A stretch of DNA of 64,000 nucleotides from positions 27,817,223 through 27,881,222 of the forward strand of contig NC_072450.1 in assembly GCF_027596085.1 (NCBI RefSeq), given 5' to 3'. Every line of letters starts with the position of its first letter. Positions within the stretch are counted from its first letter, which is position 1. The notes under the pieces were generated by a model. That model was not told the DNA's origin, ran no database searches, and worked only from the letters and a program-made list of their open reading frames with translations. A program made the position numbers and the translations under genes. Shown here piece after piece: positions 42,011 through 55,254 of the stretch. The DNA is from Anoplopoma fimbria (taxonomy: Eukaryota; Chordata; Actinopteri; Perciformes; Anoplopomatidae).

Positions 42011-45000
42011 GAAGGACAAGCAGAGCAAAGCAACAGAATGAGCTAAAAGAGATCAATTGAGTAATATTCTATGGTATCAAGGCGTGACCCCATCAATGGT
42101 CTACAGCATGTCCCAAAGGTCCACTTTTGCTTTGTTTGTTGCAGTTGTTTTGTAGTATTTGCTTCGATATACTACTCTTCATAATATATGTTTGATATGC
42201 ACTGCTCTGTGGCCATGAACATCACAGATTTCTCATTAAATGTCAGTTTTCTTCTCTTTGTATTTATATGATCCGTGTCTGATGTCCGTTTCAAAGACAT
42301 AAACCCGACTCGAGCTAATCTGCCCTCATGAGCTCAAAGTTAGCTTTATGAAACAGGTCAATCATTACTCAGTTTGTTAGGCTAGTTCAAGACTGGAATT
42401 TCACAATAATCCCTGCTTTTCTGAGTCCCACGGTTGATCAACTGCCATTCAAAAAAACATTTCTACAATTCAGACTGGAGACTGTGGATAGCCACACAAA
42501 ACTAGACCGGCAACCACACTGAGGTTGTTAGCCAGATCTAGACTTGTTTGTCTCCAGGGGTTAGTTTCTTTTCTGTATGTTGATGATGCCAGTGGTGTTG
42601 TTTGCTTCAGCTGAGCAGAGTTAAAAACCAGGCCAGACCTCCCTCAGGGCCTTGCCACCGTCCCATGTAAACAAGTTGCAACAGTGTATATTAGCAGACA
42701 CTTTGATGTCACTGCTGACTTAGTTTTTCTTCTCTTAGTCTTAAATATTTTATTGACTTAGGCTAATTCACGACAGCAGAGTGAGATATTTACTATAACA
42801 AGGGCTTTGATTGCGGTTTTTCAAGAACTCAAAAGGGATACGTTTATCTTGTGCTGTATGGTAATCAAACGAAAGGCAGCAGCACGTACTGTATGAAAAT
42901 CCTGCATGATTTCCAGTTGATCATTTTGAGTTTCTGAAGGGCTGGTGATTGTTTAGGGGCCTCCAGACAACCTGAAGTACCCTTAGAATGTGAGAAACAT
43001 GTCTATGTTCAAATGCTCAGGGACTCTTCATGCTTAGTACATGCCAGTTGTTCTGCAATGCTGTTTTAAATGTGTGACTGCCTCCCTCTTGTGGCAACTC
43101 TAATTAAATGCAAGACCACTTGCTGAACCACGGATTCCCCCAGAGGAGCATCGGGCTCTCCCCTCCAAGAGGGCACACAAAAATATTTTTTGGTATAATT
43201 GGGATCCAATCCATGTGTGTCTGAGAGAGAAATTAATGTTTTCAACATACGATTAACAATCCCAGAACTGAAATTATTTGCTTCAGTCGCTGGAGGTCCC
43301 CTCTGAGTACTCAAGGATATTTCGTGGGATGTATAATAAAATTTTTTTAATAAAATCTGATAAGAATTGTAATGGGGCAGAAAAATGTTGGCTTACGTGG
43401 GGAACTATTGCTTTTTTAAGTGCACAAGATAGTGAGGGTGGAAGCAAATTCTTCATTCGTACTGAGGATTAATGCATTTATTATTATATTTATTTGATTT
43501 TCTATATGCATATTTTTTTTATATCAAGTTACATTATTGATTTATTGATTGTGTTTTATCCCTCTTGCTCTTTGGGGTTACACAGGGTGAGGAGGAAGCG
43601 GTGGGGACTGATATAATTAGAATTTGTACATTCGATTGTTGACTGTTTTGCATATTAAAAAACAAAAATTGTAAGTCATAAAAAACCTACCATCAACCTC
43701 TCTGACAATGTAAAAAAAAATGGACTGATGTCTGATGTATTTATTTTCATGGATTGAGGCTGTCTATGCACAAGATTTTTATATAACTGTCCGGTTTCCT
43801 AATGTCACAAACATCATCATTTAATTCTCCCTCTTCCAATTACAATTGATCCCATTGCATAAAGTATGTTTGCTAGTTGGTCAAAAAGTGTAAAAAAGGG
43901 ATTATAAATCATTAAATCCACCGTTTTGACATTGCCAAATGTCAAATATAGAAACTAAAACAAAGTTTCGTGGTCCATATATACACATCACATATGAAAT
44001 GTATATAGTGCTTCCCGATTTTCTTTTTGTGCATTAGTCATGCTGGTATGAAGGCTGGGTGAAATACCTTATATTTGACAGAACCTGAGAAGGTATAGTA
44101 CATCAAAAACAGCATCTCTCTACAGAAGGGAAGGTATCATGATGTGATGAAGTGTTGCCTTTGGTTTCTGAGGTTTTGAATGAGTATGGATACAGAGTGT
44201 AGACCTGTTTCATAGCAGATATGTGTGAAGCTGTCAAAGCAGATGTGTAACTAATGGCACTGATGATGGCTCTGTTCCATTAAATTTCACAGTAAGCCTT
44301 GCCAGTGAGCCAAACTAGTGTCCAGGACTGAAACTGGCACACCTAAATGGAATACAGTCATTAATAATGTTATCAGTAACACCTGTGCACTTCATGCCAT
44401 GGTCCAAATGTATGCAGTATAAAAGGTATATTACAGTGTATGTGTGCTGAGGTAATACCTAATAATATTTTTGTGTACTGCAAAGTATTTAAAAAGGTAC
44501 ATTAAAAAAAGTTTTTATAACAACCACTATTAAGTGAAACGGGGTTATGTTTCCAGTCTTTTGTGATTCATATTTAGGATTAATAGTAAAAAAGCAGATT
44601 TACAATAGCTTTAAATGGAACTGATAATCAGGCTTCCCAGCTGTGTCCTGTGAGTACGATATGATCAGAAATATTAAAAGATATCTGTCAATGAGGTGCT
44701 GTATCCCACCAGAAACAAGATTTGGATTAGATTTTCACTTATTAATGTATTATTTATTACTATTGCTGTTTTATTGAATTAATTAATATTGTTTTAGCTT
44801 CACAACTATACATATATATTTATTTATATGTTATATATATTTATGTTTTTACAGCACAATATTCTGACCTCACACAAATATAAACAGCCTACATTTAATG
44901 GCCCAGGAGATCTCAAACAATGGACATTAAACAAAAATATAACACTCAGTCATCCAAATATGAATAGAATTTTACCAAACAATATCAACATGTATGCACC

Positions 45001-45640
45001 AATTCATTTCGGCTCAAACATTGTACATGTGATTCAGATCATGAATAGTCTGTTATCCATGTACAGTTTGAGGATATTTATTTTATCGTAACTTATTTCT
45101 CTCTTTCTACTATATTGTATTCAATCATCCAATTATAATCAAATTTAACTCTGGAACATGAACTTTGAATGCAAATCATGACAAAAAGGGCTGTAGAGAA
45201 TAAAATTAATTTCATTTTTCAACTCGTTCACTTCACAATAGTGAATTACAATAGAGCATAATAGAGATTCTTCAACCACACTTCTGTATCTTCCGGTTAT
45301 AAAATGCAATACTCAGTTTTTTATGATATCTGCCCATTTCTGTATGCATTCAGCCCTAATTTAGTATTTGAACACCTCCACATTTTTTATAATGAAGATA
45401 ATGTTTCTTACCAACATTTTTTAGTTTTTTAAAAATGATATCATCGCCATACTCAAGTCATACAACGATCTTATTGCGATTTTTAAACATTTATATGCTG
45501 AATGTTCTAATCATTTTTATGATATATTGCGATTTATTACCTTTTTCAACAGCGAATTTGGCACAATCTTTTTTAACTTATAAGATAACATCTTTTCTTG
45601 GTTCATCACATTTCAATTATTTTTATTGGAGCAAAATGGG
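42011..45640. other. AT-rich intergenic DNA, no gene seen
   Basis: This stretch has scattered short open frames without recognisable domains, codon bias or splice context. It contains AT-rich low-complexity patches, for example around 43490-43530 and 44740-44850. The piece 43350-43690 has the feel of an old LINE 3' end, with open sequence followed by AT-rich DNA and A-runs, but I cannot assign a family. I see no RNA gene. Confidence 0.6.
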
Positions 45641-45856
45641 TTTGTCAGTCAAGCAGATAGACTGACCAACACTGTGAAAAAAAAACAGCACCAACCAATG
45701 GACTGAACAAGCAATTGTTACCAAAAGGTTTAATTTGGATTTGCTATATTAATAGCAATATTGCTACGAAAATACTGCTGTTAGTACCTTTGCAAGCTGC
45801 CCGTGTTGCAGGTCCTGGGTGGCAGGACAAGCAGCCAAATAATAATGTCCTGTTTT

Positions 45857-45918
45857 ACAGGAGAAAGAATGAGAGCGAAGCGCTCGTTATTGTTCAGAAA
45901 GGTCGCTATCAGCAGAAT
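45857..45918 (+). repeat. Dispersed repeat fragment, copy 1
   Basis: The segment starts ACAGGAGAAAG and ends CAGCAGAAT, with TTATTGTTCAGAAAGGTCGC between. It contains GAGCG/CGCTC, a 5-bp hairpin. A second, shorter copy lies at 46276-46321 in the same orientation. Together with surrounding sequence (about 45690-46430) this resembles a dispersed element I associate with percomorph genomes, but I cannot name it. Confidence 0.6.
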
Positions 45919-46275
45919 TTATTTACATTATAAATTCACATTCAATTTCAGTAAGTTATTTTGACAGATTTCAACATGACAGTCTCTATAGCCAAACACA
46001 TAAACACATTTCACCAGAAACTCGTTCAGTATGTATCACACCAGACCATCAATTGAGTCATATTTGTCATCAGGAATTCAACCTTTAATGCAATACTATT
46101 ACTACAATCTATTAATAATGTCCATTTTAAACATAAGATTCACTTATTGTTAACTGATTATTAACCGAGGAGCTTAAATAGTTAGCACACTTGAACACAT
46201 TAAAACAACTTATTTAACACATACAACTCATAACGATTTATTCCAGTGGGCAGATACACCAAACTAACCTGTGTT

Positions 46276-46321
46276 ACAGGAGAAAGGATTTATTGTTCAG
46301 AAAGGTCGCTCTCGGCAGAAT
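46276..46321 (+). repeat. Dispersed repeat fragment, copy 2
   Basis: This matches 45857-45918 almost exactly except that about 16 bp containing the GAGCG/CGCTC hairpin is missing and two bases differ near the end (CTCGGCAG for ATCAGCAG). It continues into a unique-looking tail ending near CTACTGGCCTGG at about 46396. It probably represents a partial duplication or a second insertion of the same family. Confidence 0.6.
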
Positions 46322-46447
46322 GACAAGAAGCTTACGTTCTGTGGGTAATGGCATTCCCTGGTGCACAAACGATCCGCTACTGCCCCCTACTGGCCTGGAT
46401 AAGATCCAACACTTTTTCATTTACAATAGAAAAAACAGAGCCAATGC

Positions 46448-46770
46448 GGAAGTGTCTTAAACTTGCATTCTTTCTTATGGCCATCAGGGGGCGACGCCTC
46501 TGATTGCAAAAAGAAGTCTTATTGTATAGAAGTCAATGAGAAAATGTCCCTACTTTTCACTTGATTTACTACCTCAGTAAACATTGTAATCATACATTTT
46601 TGGTCTCAACCGTTAGTTTTAAGACTTCTTCAAAACAACATGATGTCCATTTAGTAAATTAATCCAAGACGGCGACGGCCAAAATGCCAAAATTGGGATT
46701 TGAATACAGCAATCTACAAACCAGTACATGACCCCATGAAGACAACGTCCACTTCATATATATAGGTCTA
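46448..46770 (+). repeat. Interspersed teleost repeat, copy 1 of a pair
   Basis: The segment starts near GGAAGTGTCTTAA, runs through CATCAGGGGGCGAC, ATTGTATAGAAGTC, ACCTCAGTAAACATTGTAA and AATCCAAGACGGCGACGG, and ends at CGTCCACTTCATATATA. The same blocks in the same order occur at 57634-58030. I recognise this as a very common dispersed repeat of percomorph fish, probably a non-autonomous element. Class and name are not certain. No protein is encoded. Confidence 0.8.
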
Positions 46771-47189
46771 TGGTTGAGAGCAATTGAAAGGCAATAGAAA
46801 ATGCTTCCAATCTCGTATATAGTACCTTTAAATACATGTAAACCACTCTTATTATCACCCCCACCCAGACAAACCAAAAGGATCATGTATTTGCCTGTAT
46901 TAATTTTGTTGTCCCTGCTTAACCAAACAAATACCTTATTAAATTGTATTTAGGGATTTGTCATTTGTTCAAGACAAATTTGTGATTGTTCTTCAGTGGG
47001 TGTCACGCTTTCAGACATTACTTAAGTATCTGTATCTTCTTTACAATTTAGACTGAGGGGGGACATATTTGGAGTAAATCTTAGAGCTGTATAGTACAAT
47101 AGAGCATGTGTGGATTAGGCCTATTTAATAATGCGAGCACAAAGGCACTCTGTTCTTTTAAGTCTTTATGGGATTTCATAATGCGTATA
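46771..47189. other. Intergenic DNA, nothing recognised
   Basis: Low-copy looking sequence without gene, RNA or repeat signals apart from a short GT tract at about 47189-47200. Confidence 0.5.
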
Positions 47190-47900
47190 TGTGTGTGTGT
47201 CACACATGAGAGGCCGCTTCCTGTCGATACTACTCCACACATCCCCGGTTCCTTTTCCATTGTAATTCCTTTAATTAAAGTGATTTTATTCACAGGCACA
47301 CAGCTGGCACCGGCTACTTTCCATTAGCCATCTGAGTGGACGCCTCGTTCAGTGGGAGGACCCGCACTGGGGCTGCTTCCTATGGAGCACACAATACTAT
47401 TTTCATCTCCCAGCTGAGTTTGTTGTGTGTTTTGAATTTATTAATCATTGATTTTAATGTGCTGCCTCTCGACAGTGGCAGCTACCCACGCATTAATTAA
47501 TTCCTACTTCCTGGCCTTACAAAATGGCATTTAAAAACAATGAGAGGTCGGCTGGTGTTTCCTCTGACCTATAAATGGAAGGCGTCAAAAAAGCAAAATG
47601 TCAAAATTTGCTTTTATTTGTTCTTCCCTTGGCAGATTTTATTGCCTCCTTTCATTTGATAGAGCAAGATAGAAACGAGGTTATTTTAGGTCTATTGAAA
47701 TTATGTGTAAATACAGTTTTGTCACCTTTAATATTCCGCTCGTCTTTTTGGGAGGTTGTGAAATGCAATAATGTCTCTTTTGTCGGGCATGTTTCCTTCA
47801 GTGCACCTGCTTTGCATATGGCATCTGCCAGGAACACTCTCAAAGGAACTGTGGGTCTTAAGTTGGGGATAAAGGTGCATTGCCATCAACAATAGGTAGT
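47190..47900. promoter_or_regulatory. Candidate conserved non-coding element cluster
   Basis: This block reads like a vertebrate developmental enhancer cluster. It has balanced composition with several homeodomain-type TAATTA/TTAATTAA cores, including the 12-bp palindrome CTTTAATTAAAG at 47269-47280, ATTAATTAATTCC near 47492, and CCATTAGCCATC near 47321. Open frames run on both strands here (47575-47895 plus, 47652-47843 minus), but they overlap in opposite directions and show no domain. The call rests on pattern impression only; no alignment was possible. Confidence 0.35.
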
Positions 47901-48119
47901 CTGTGTTTATCCTTTGAGGTCTTAAACAACTATGTGTACAAAGATTTGCCTTCTGCGAATTGGTGGAAATAGAAAAAGGGAGATTAGATCTTAAATTAAG
48001 CATATGGTGCCGGAATTTGAATGGAGTTGGGATTTGAATGTATTTATGGAAGTATATTCTTTTTTTATTTATTGAGCAGACCTGAATTGTTCATCCATTT
48101 AAATGAGTGACTGGTCTGT

Positions 48120-48560
48120 GTGTTTGAAGAGATAAAAGCTTGCTCCTAATCCTTATTGACACTCTGGGATGCGTAAAGACAGCTATTGCTAAGTCCCTGC
48201 AGTGCCCTGCCCCATGGAATGGGCCTCATCCCTATTCACACTGGGTTGTTTAAAGCTAAAGATTTCCTGACAGATTGCTCTCAACAGATTGATTAGCACA
48301 TGTTGTGAGACAGTCAACTAACCAAACTGGGTTTGGTGTACGTTTTGCATGTCTGAGTGCACGGCGTTGTTGGTGCTGCTGTGTGTGCATGCAACCCCCG
48401 AATAAGGGGGGAGTCGTGGAGTGCTTATCGCACGCTTCAAAAAGCATTCCCGCTATAATTAAAAAAGCAAACAACCACAGTCGTAACCTGATGGCGTTTA
48501 GCGGGAGCCCCGTGGAGCTTCGCCACAAAAACTGCAAACAGTGCTGACAGCTGCAAAAGA
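48120..48560. promoter_or_regulatory. Candidate conserved non-coding element
   Basis: The sequence has a low-repeat, balanced composition with possible factor sites, such as GATTGATTAGCACATG near 48288 and CATTCCCGCTATAATTA near 48444. Overlapping short open frames on both strands have no recognisable product. This is inference from sequence texture. Confidence 0.25.
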
Positions 48561-49106
48561 TAATACACTTGCTCCTCTCGGCTCACCTCTATCACACTCG
48601 AAAAACGACTGTTATGTAGGAAGAGGAGAGGTAAATAGATATTGTGTGCATACACACAAAAAAGTGCTTATGCGTCACAAACCTACAGTACAGTGTGGCT
48701 GATCCTTTTGGATTGGAACACAAAAAGCGTCTGACGCACCCAGGTTTTTTGTGGGGCAATGAGCCATTTTTTTTAAAAAACAGCTGTAAAATAATCAGCC
48801 ATATTGGTTTCGATGCAGAATCTGCACCTGGATTCGGGAGCGTATAGTACATCCGCACCGACTTGCATCCCCTGCTCTGCCCTGCCTAAGTGCCAAGTTG
48901 CCGTTCTACTGATTACAGATGTGAAGCCTCTTGCTCAGCCTTGCTACAAAGTAAAAAAAATAAAAATTGTTCCCATGCAAATGTTGCACTGTTTGACATG
49001 TTCAATTAGACCCTTGTGAGGAAAACGATCGGTGCTTTTGAAGAGAGACAGTTCCCACTGTTAGTGCACCTATGAAGCCCTAAAGCTGCTTGGCCTTTCC
49101 TCCCCC

Positions 49107-49128
49107 TCCTCCCTCTCTCTCTCTCTCG
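49107..49128. repeat. Short (CT)n tract
   Basis: A pyrimidine-rich simple repeat within a wider CT-rich stretch, about 49095-49145. Confidence 0.8.
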
Positions 49129-49539
49129 CTGTCCTCCCCGTTCCAGCCTCCCCTTCCTGTGCCTGGCCTCTAAAGGGAGAGAAAGAGAGAGATCCATCGA
49201 TCAGTGGCGATCGTTGAGCGCCCGCCCCGCCTCCTGCCTCCTGCCTCGCATTGTTTTTATCTCATCTCTCAACCCTGTTGCCATGGCACTGAAGATGGCA
49301 CTTCAACCCTTGTGCTTAATGATCTCTTGGATGATAGCCTACTTGTCAGGCATTCATGCCCTGTTCTGTTGAAATGCAAAGACAGAGAGGAATGAGCTGC
49401 CGCTGCTTGTGGAGGGGAGGGGTGGTTATATGAACGTTTCATTCTAAGCTTAACTGGTAGTGAACATGGCGTTATGGGTTATTTACCAAATGAGCTGTCT
49501 TAAACAGCTGTTTTGTTTCCTCTTCCTGGCCGGCTGAAC

Positions 49540-49770
49540 CGTGTTCCCCGAGATGGACATTCAGAAAGACAGAGAAGCCAATTTGCATTCATTTAGTGTC
49601 TCCCTTTTGTTTTGCGGCATTACTTTAAAAGCCATCCCTCTTTTCTGGCAGTTCAGCGCTGGGTGAGGGATTACCGCTCATATAAATAGCTGCCATTGAT
49701 TTGACTAAGAGAATGCTTTGTGTCATTATGAAGGCAGAAAATCCTAATTTGGAAATTGGAACACACAAAA
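49540..49770. promoter_or_regulatory. Candidate conserved non-coding element
   Basis: Features include CCAATTTGCATTCATTTAG (octamer-like ATTTGCAT) near 49580, GGGATTACCGCTCATATAAATAG near 49668, and TCCTAATTTGGAAATTGG near 49742. These are paired-type and POU-type motifs typical of neural enhancers. No gene is visible. The call is inference. Confidence 0.3.
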
Positions 49771-50640
49771 AAAAGAAAAAAAGCTGAGCGTTCAATTCGT
49801 ATCCGTAATCCACCACATTGCATGAAATCAGGGGTGTTGAGTTACAATGCTTGATTTTCGTCATCACCGTGATGGAGACAAAGGTAGCGCCTGGAGCCAT
49901 CATGGTGGTGCTACTCAGTAAGGGAATGTGTCATTTTATTATGTTTGTTTTCTGGCAACCTCCCTCTGTGCTTTGCTGTGTAGAAGGCCTGCATAGAGAG
50001 AGCTCAGGGGTTGCGATCCTGGAAGAGCGACTGAAGACGCCAACAATCGTTACGAATCCGTGACGAAAAAAAGTCAATAATTAACAGCAAATATGTTCAA
50101 ACTGCGAATGCAGTCATGCCTAATCACATAAAACTTGGGGGAGATGATGTGTGCAACAATGATTTAAATATGGATTCAGGCATCTCACCACGTCAAACAC
50201 ATTAGTGACTGCTTATTGATTGAGATTCCTGGAAAAGAAGAGATATGCCAGCTCGCCATCACTGGAGATGGAGCTGTTCGATCACATCTGACCCATTATT
50301 CATGTGAGGCAGTGCTACGGTTGTTGCTTTTGTCTTGGCGTAATTCCCCTCTGCATCTTTAGGGATTCACGCGCAACAGCATACGGAAAGGATCACTTTC
50401 TCGATTATCAAAATGTGTTCATGAAAAGGACGAGTTGAAGAGAGGGCTTTAATTTAAAAAACTTAAGGGTTAAAACACCTGTTAACCTCTCTGCGTAAGT
50501 TTGGTGTGTCGTCACTTTGACAGTATGAAGAGGAGTCAAATATAGCCCTGCTTGTCCGAGTTAACTTAAATGTGTTAGCTTGTGTTTTTGTCTCCTGAAC
50601 ACAGACTGGCAGCATTATAAAGCGACTTAATCCTCTCCTC
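49771..50640. other. Intergenic DNA, nothing firmly recognised
   Basis: Low-copy looking DNA. Short open frames on both strands around 49625-50063 overlap each other and show no domains. I see no RNA gene or repeat. Confidence 0.5.
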
Positions 50641-51185
50641 CCTTACAGAACAGAACACAATGAAAAACACACTCCTCTCTTTATCTGCTTTTATCTCCTT
50701 TTGTGCCAAGGAGCTTTAAAGAATCAGCGTCTTTATCTCTCCCCCACTCCCCATAATGCAATCGGGCGAATGCTTCCTGTGTGTCATAAATAAGGTATTG
50801 AAAGGTCCAATTGAATTAAACTAAAAGATCTGGGAAGAAAATGGGAAGTACTCTCACTTTTTCCCTCTCATTTTTAGACGGCGGGAATTGCTGTAAATTG
50901 ACACTGAAATGGTCCGTCTCGCCTCAGCCGCCCTCCCTTTAACCCCCCACCACCACCACCTCTCGCTGGCTCCATACGCCCCCTCAGCGCAGTCGGATAA
51001 CGTGCATATTAACGGGCTCTGGGCAAAGTGTGTTGAAATGGGACAGAAATGCAGTAAATGAGATATCCATTGTCTATAGCAGATAGCATTTCCCCTCATC
51101 AGAGCGGCTTGCTTGATTTCCTCCCCTACTGATGCCTGATGGGTTTATGACGTAGCCACTTCAAATTAACTGACCTTGGCCTTGC
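50641..51185. promoter_or_regulatory. Candidate conserved non-coding element
   Basis: Balanced sequence with CTTTATCTGCTTTTATCTCC and CTTTATCTCTCCC (GATA-type sites on the minus strand), GTGCATATTAACGGG, and GATGCCTGATGGGTTTATGACGT. It ends just before the CA microsatellite. No gene is supported. The call is inference from motif texture only. Confidence 0.3.
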
Positions 51186-51190
51186 TGTCT

Positions 51191-51193
<3 letters not shown>

Positions 51194-51275
<82 letters not shown>
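51194..51275. repeat. (CA)41 microsatellite
   Basis: Perfect dinucleotide repeat of 82 bp. Such tracts are usually length-polymorphic. Confidence 0.98.
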
Positions 51276-51276
<1 letters not shown>

Positions 51277-51379
51277 TCTACCCAAGAAAATATCTAGAAT
51301 CCGCACAATTTCCACACCTAGAAATAAAGGCGCTAACTAAAACCATAAAGTAATTCTTTCTCCACCCTAACGTTGGTTT

Positions 51380-51480
51380 TTTAGTTTAGCTAACCCTTTT
51401 TTGAACCCTTCTCCACAAAAAGGGTACTTCTGGGTAGAACTTCAGCCCTTCAAGAAGAACCCATTTGGAACCCTTATTTC
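51380..51480. repeat. Degenerate repeat rich in AACCCTT/AAGGGTT
   Basis: Alternating AACCCTT, AAAGGGT, GGGTAGAACTTC, AGAAGAACCC and GGAACCCTT modules form imperfect inverted and direct repeats. This pattern is common in teleost intergenic DNA and likely derives from a small non-autonomous transposon. The following 350 bp (to about 51840) is also repeat-like, with several GTTAGC/GCTAAC modules, but is not assignable. Confidence 0.45.
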
Positions 51481-51839
51481 TGTCTGTTTCATTGTATAGT
51501 TGTATGTCAAAAAACAAGAAAAGGATGCCAAATGCCATTGAGTGAAAGGTGTTTAAAAGCAGTAATTCATATTTTCATTTTAGAAATGGATCAAATGACT
51601 ATGTGTGATGTAGCACCAAACAGACCGACTAAGTTAGCAACAAACATGTTAGCAATGAAACATATTATAGCATTTAGATTCTTAAGAGCCAGATGTTTTA
51701 TCAAGAGTTGGTAGAGACCGAAACAGAGCTAAAAGGAGAATTATTGGACTTTATAAAAGCGTGACTCCAAATGAATGCTAACATTGCTCTGTGTCTGCTA
51801 GAAGTGGCAACTGCTTGCTAACGTTTTAACAATTTTATA

Positions 51840-54800
51840 ATGATAAAAGGTCAACTCTGTTTTTTCAGTACGTTCAACAGCAGAGGAAAGAAGAAATACT
51901 GAACTTCAGAACCGCTTGTGAATTGACAAATGTAAAGCTTTAGGCTGTCAAGATATGTTTGGACCATTTTCATGCTAATTTTGACATGTGTGCTGTCTGG
52001 TCTATGCCCAGACTGCTGTTAACATGTATATGTCAGTATAACGCATACACTAAATCTGAAGAGCAGGCGGGACTTCAGTTTTCTCAGCTGAGAAGACGAG
52101 AAAGTGCAGAGCGCTGGTGAATTTCCCAATGATACCTGTGAAATGTAGGTTAGATGTTTCGTGGAACTTGCATCAGTATTTAGTGATTGTCACTCCTGCT
52201 TCAGTGCGGCATTATGGGGATTCTCTTTTTTCGAGTGGCAACTGTCGCAATATTTTTGTGCATCTGAAAAAAAAAGAGAGATGCCTTGAATACACACGCT
52301 ATTAATAATTAACTCTGTGCTTTATTCCCCTTTGAAAGTTATTATGCAAAATTAATATTTCATACGGGTACAGGCTGTACATGACAACTGTGCTAAGACA
52401 AAGGATAGTAATGGCACAAAGTTTGACGTGTCTTTCTGGGCTTGCTCAAAAATCATTGGGCCTTCATCTTATATTTAGCATTCAAGAGACGCCATGAGAT
52501 GGATCTCTATTTTTGTTCACTTTCCTATTCATGAGCTCTTCTTTCCCACCCTATGTGCAAAATATAAGAAGTGTTCCATTTTGCATGAACATGCACAGTG
52601 GTGGGTTTCCTGTTTGGAGATGGCAACTGTCATTAGCCCATCAGGATCTGGAAGCTGCTCTTGTGATCTACATCAGTCCTTAACACTTAGACCCTGAAGC
52701 CACTTGGAGATCTCCAGAGACAGGTCACAGCAGGTCGAAGGCATGCACCTCGTCTTTCTACTGTGGCACTTGAGGGACGCTCTGCCAACCCATCAAACCC
52801 CGGGCCTACAGTGTCTATTTTGCTTTAGCAATGAATATCAGCCTCCAATTAGCATAGCTGAAGGGATATCATATAAATGGTGATTCTTTTATGTCTGTTT
52901 GACTACATTTGTTTCTTGGCCGATTTCTGTGCTCGGCATCCCGATACCAAAGCACAAAGCGCCTTTGAGCATCTGCATGAGACGCACGAGGTTTTCAACC
53001 AACAGAGAAGTAAAGCCATCTGTGACAACATTCTGAGCAGAGCAATGGATACGTTATTTAAGAGCAAGAAGTCCTGTGCTTAAAAGGAACTAAGATTGTC
53101 ATATGTGTTTTCTGAACAAAGTCTCAAGGCAGAAAACCGTAATACCTGTTCTGGAGGGCGACACTTTATGGCGGGGTGCAGAGCATTTTCAGTTACGCAG
53201 TCACAGGTATGGTGCAAATGGGAAAATGGGTCATATGCTTTCTGACAGTCTCTCCTCAAAGTGAGTGGAAAACATAAAAAGTGTAAATGCATAAGAAAGA
53301 AAATCAAGTCCTGTCTTATTTCTAACATTAACATTAAATCTAACAAAATGGAAATGTTGAGTTATTTGGAAAAACCTCGATCATAAAGCCAACATGAAAT
53401 AAGTGGCAACAATCTGAACTATGTTAAAGATTAGTACATTGCACTGTAAACTGCTGTACAAAAGCTATCAGCTGTGATTACAACACAAATCCCTTTTTTA
53501 ATTTTGTACATCTCTTTGTCTCAACATTTCCCTCTCCCCCTCTCCCTCTCATTTAGTCCTTCTCTCTTTACTCCCTCCTCCTCTCGTGTCTGACTCTCTT
53601 GTCCCATGATATGCCACAGAGAGACACAATTATCCACTTCATTTGAGTCGTGGTGCTAATGGTTGAGACTGGCCTCTTGGGGAGTTTGGGGGTGGGGGGG
53701 TGATAGGTAGCAGTAATTGTAAATGGTGTAATGAGTGTGGAATGGCCACAATCTAGCGCTCCGCCATTACAGGTGACCCACTCCTGCCCCCCTTCCTCCC
53801 TCCCACCCTTCCCTTGAACATCACACCGACAACAAGTGAGCGCCCCCCTCTACCCCTCCACCCCACCACACCCCCCCTCCTTCAGGGTTCAGCAGAGACG
53901 GAGGAAATATTAGCCTCACAGACCATTACTCCCAAGTGGTTTGGCTGTTGCTCCTTCTTGCCTCGTTCTGTGGGTGGCCCCCTCGCCTTCTCTTCCACTT
54001 TTCCCCTGATCTGACATTTGTTTTTCTCTTTTTTTCGCGTCCTAACTTTTTATCTTTTCCTGACAGATCAAATTAACCCTGTAGCTCTGCACTGGTTTCA
54101 GTATTTCAACAAAGACGTCTCTTTGAGCCATGATGTATAGAGCATTGCTCATACTCACAGAATGGATGTCTCTCCGTTTAACACGACAATTATGTCTTGA
54201 AAATAGTTTTAGTCTTAATCTTTGTATCTTGTAAAGGTATTAAACCGTTTCCATCCTTTTATCAATAATATATATATATATGTCCTCCTCCCGACAGGAA
54301 GAAACCAATTCATGGCATCATGGTATTTTATTGAATTGTTTCTCTCATTTTGCATTGCACCTTTTATGTATGGACTGTATGTGCTGCTTGATGTATTTGC
54401 TCTCTGTTCCTAATTTGATATGATTGATATCATTTTAATATGATTTTCACTTCTTATTCTGTAAATCTGTAAATTCTGTGAAGGATGTAAAGTTGATTCA
54501 TGAAAAAACATGAAATTTGATAGATCTATTAAATGAAGATCTGAAATATGAACAACGTGTAGTCTCCTATTACATAGATATCAGTAGAACATTAGCTAAT
54601 AGTTAGTTCAAATCAGTACATAGCCGGTCCTGACCCTTGAGCCATGTAAACCATTTGTCGTTGCCACACAGTCACACCTGACAACCCAGTGCTCCCACTA
54701 CAATCCTTCCACCTAAAGAACAGTTCACTCCATCTGTCGGTCTAGGAATAAGTAGACCTATAAAGAACAGAATGAGGTACAAACAAACATTATTAAATAT

Positions 54801-55250
54801 ATATTTTCAATAGAATCTTAAGATAAGTTAATATTAACATTCAATAAGAAATCTTTGAAAACACAATACTGACCTTTGGCTCTGCTGCCTGGTAATTAGT
54901 CCAGTCCACACAATATTAGCGTATAGAATTAGCTTTGGCTATACAATGTGAACATAAGGCTGCGGATGCCAAGCACCTGTATATTACACTATATCCAACA
55001 ATGTATTATTCATTTTGTTAGCTGCATCAGGTCCATTCAAACTGGCCCCCAAGATTTCCTTTAATACGTTTGAAATATTAAATATTAATGATACTAGGGC
55101 TTGGCTGGACACTTGATAGTGTTTATTTACTGAGCATCCATATTACCCAGGAAAAGTACCACAAATGTAACTTCACCACCTCCTGTAGAGTGTAGCTCAC
55201 AGGAGCTTCCCCCAAGCCTTGCAGTGGGAAGCATTCAAACCTCCATCTTC
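51840..55250. other. Intergenic DNA without a supported gene
   Basis: There is a CT-rich stretch at about 53525-53600, a G-run and T/G-rich patch near 53680-53705, a C-rich patch near 53840-53880, and a short (AT)n at 54266-54281. The 68-codon frame at 52877-53083 has no family resemblance that I can name. Sequence around 52660-52860 may be conserved, but I cannot test it. Confidence 0.5.
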
Positions 55251-55254
55251 ACAG

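Noticed and set aside
43066..43472. Overlapping frames suggestive of an old LINE 3' end
   Set aside because: No reverse transcriptase or gag motif and no target duplication could be found, so it was left in the intergenic description.
47575..47895. 106-codon open frame
   Set aside because: Antisense frames of similar length overlap it, there is no domain, and the region looks regulatory. Chance openness is likely.
52877..53083. 68-codon open frame with hydrophobic start
   Set aside because: Short and single-frame, with no homology recognised. Chance or conserved non-coding sequence is as likely.
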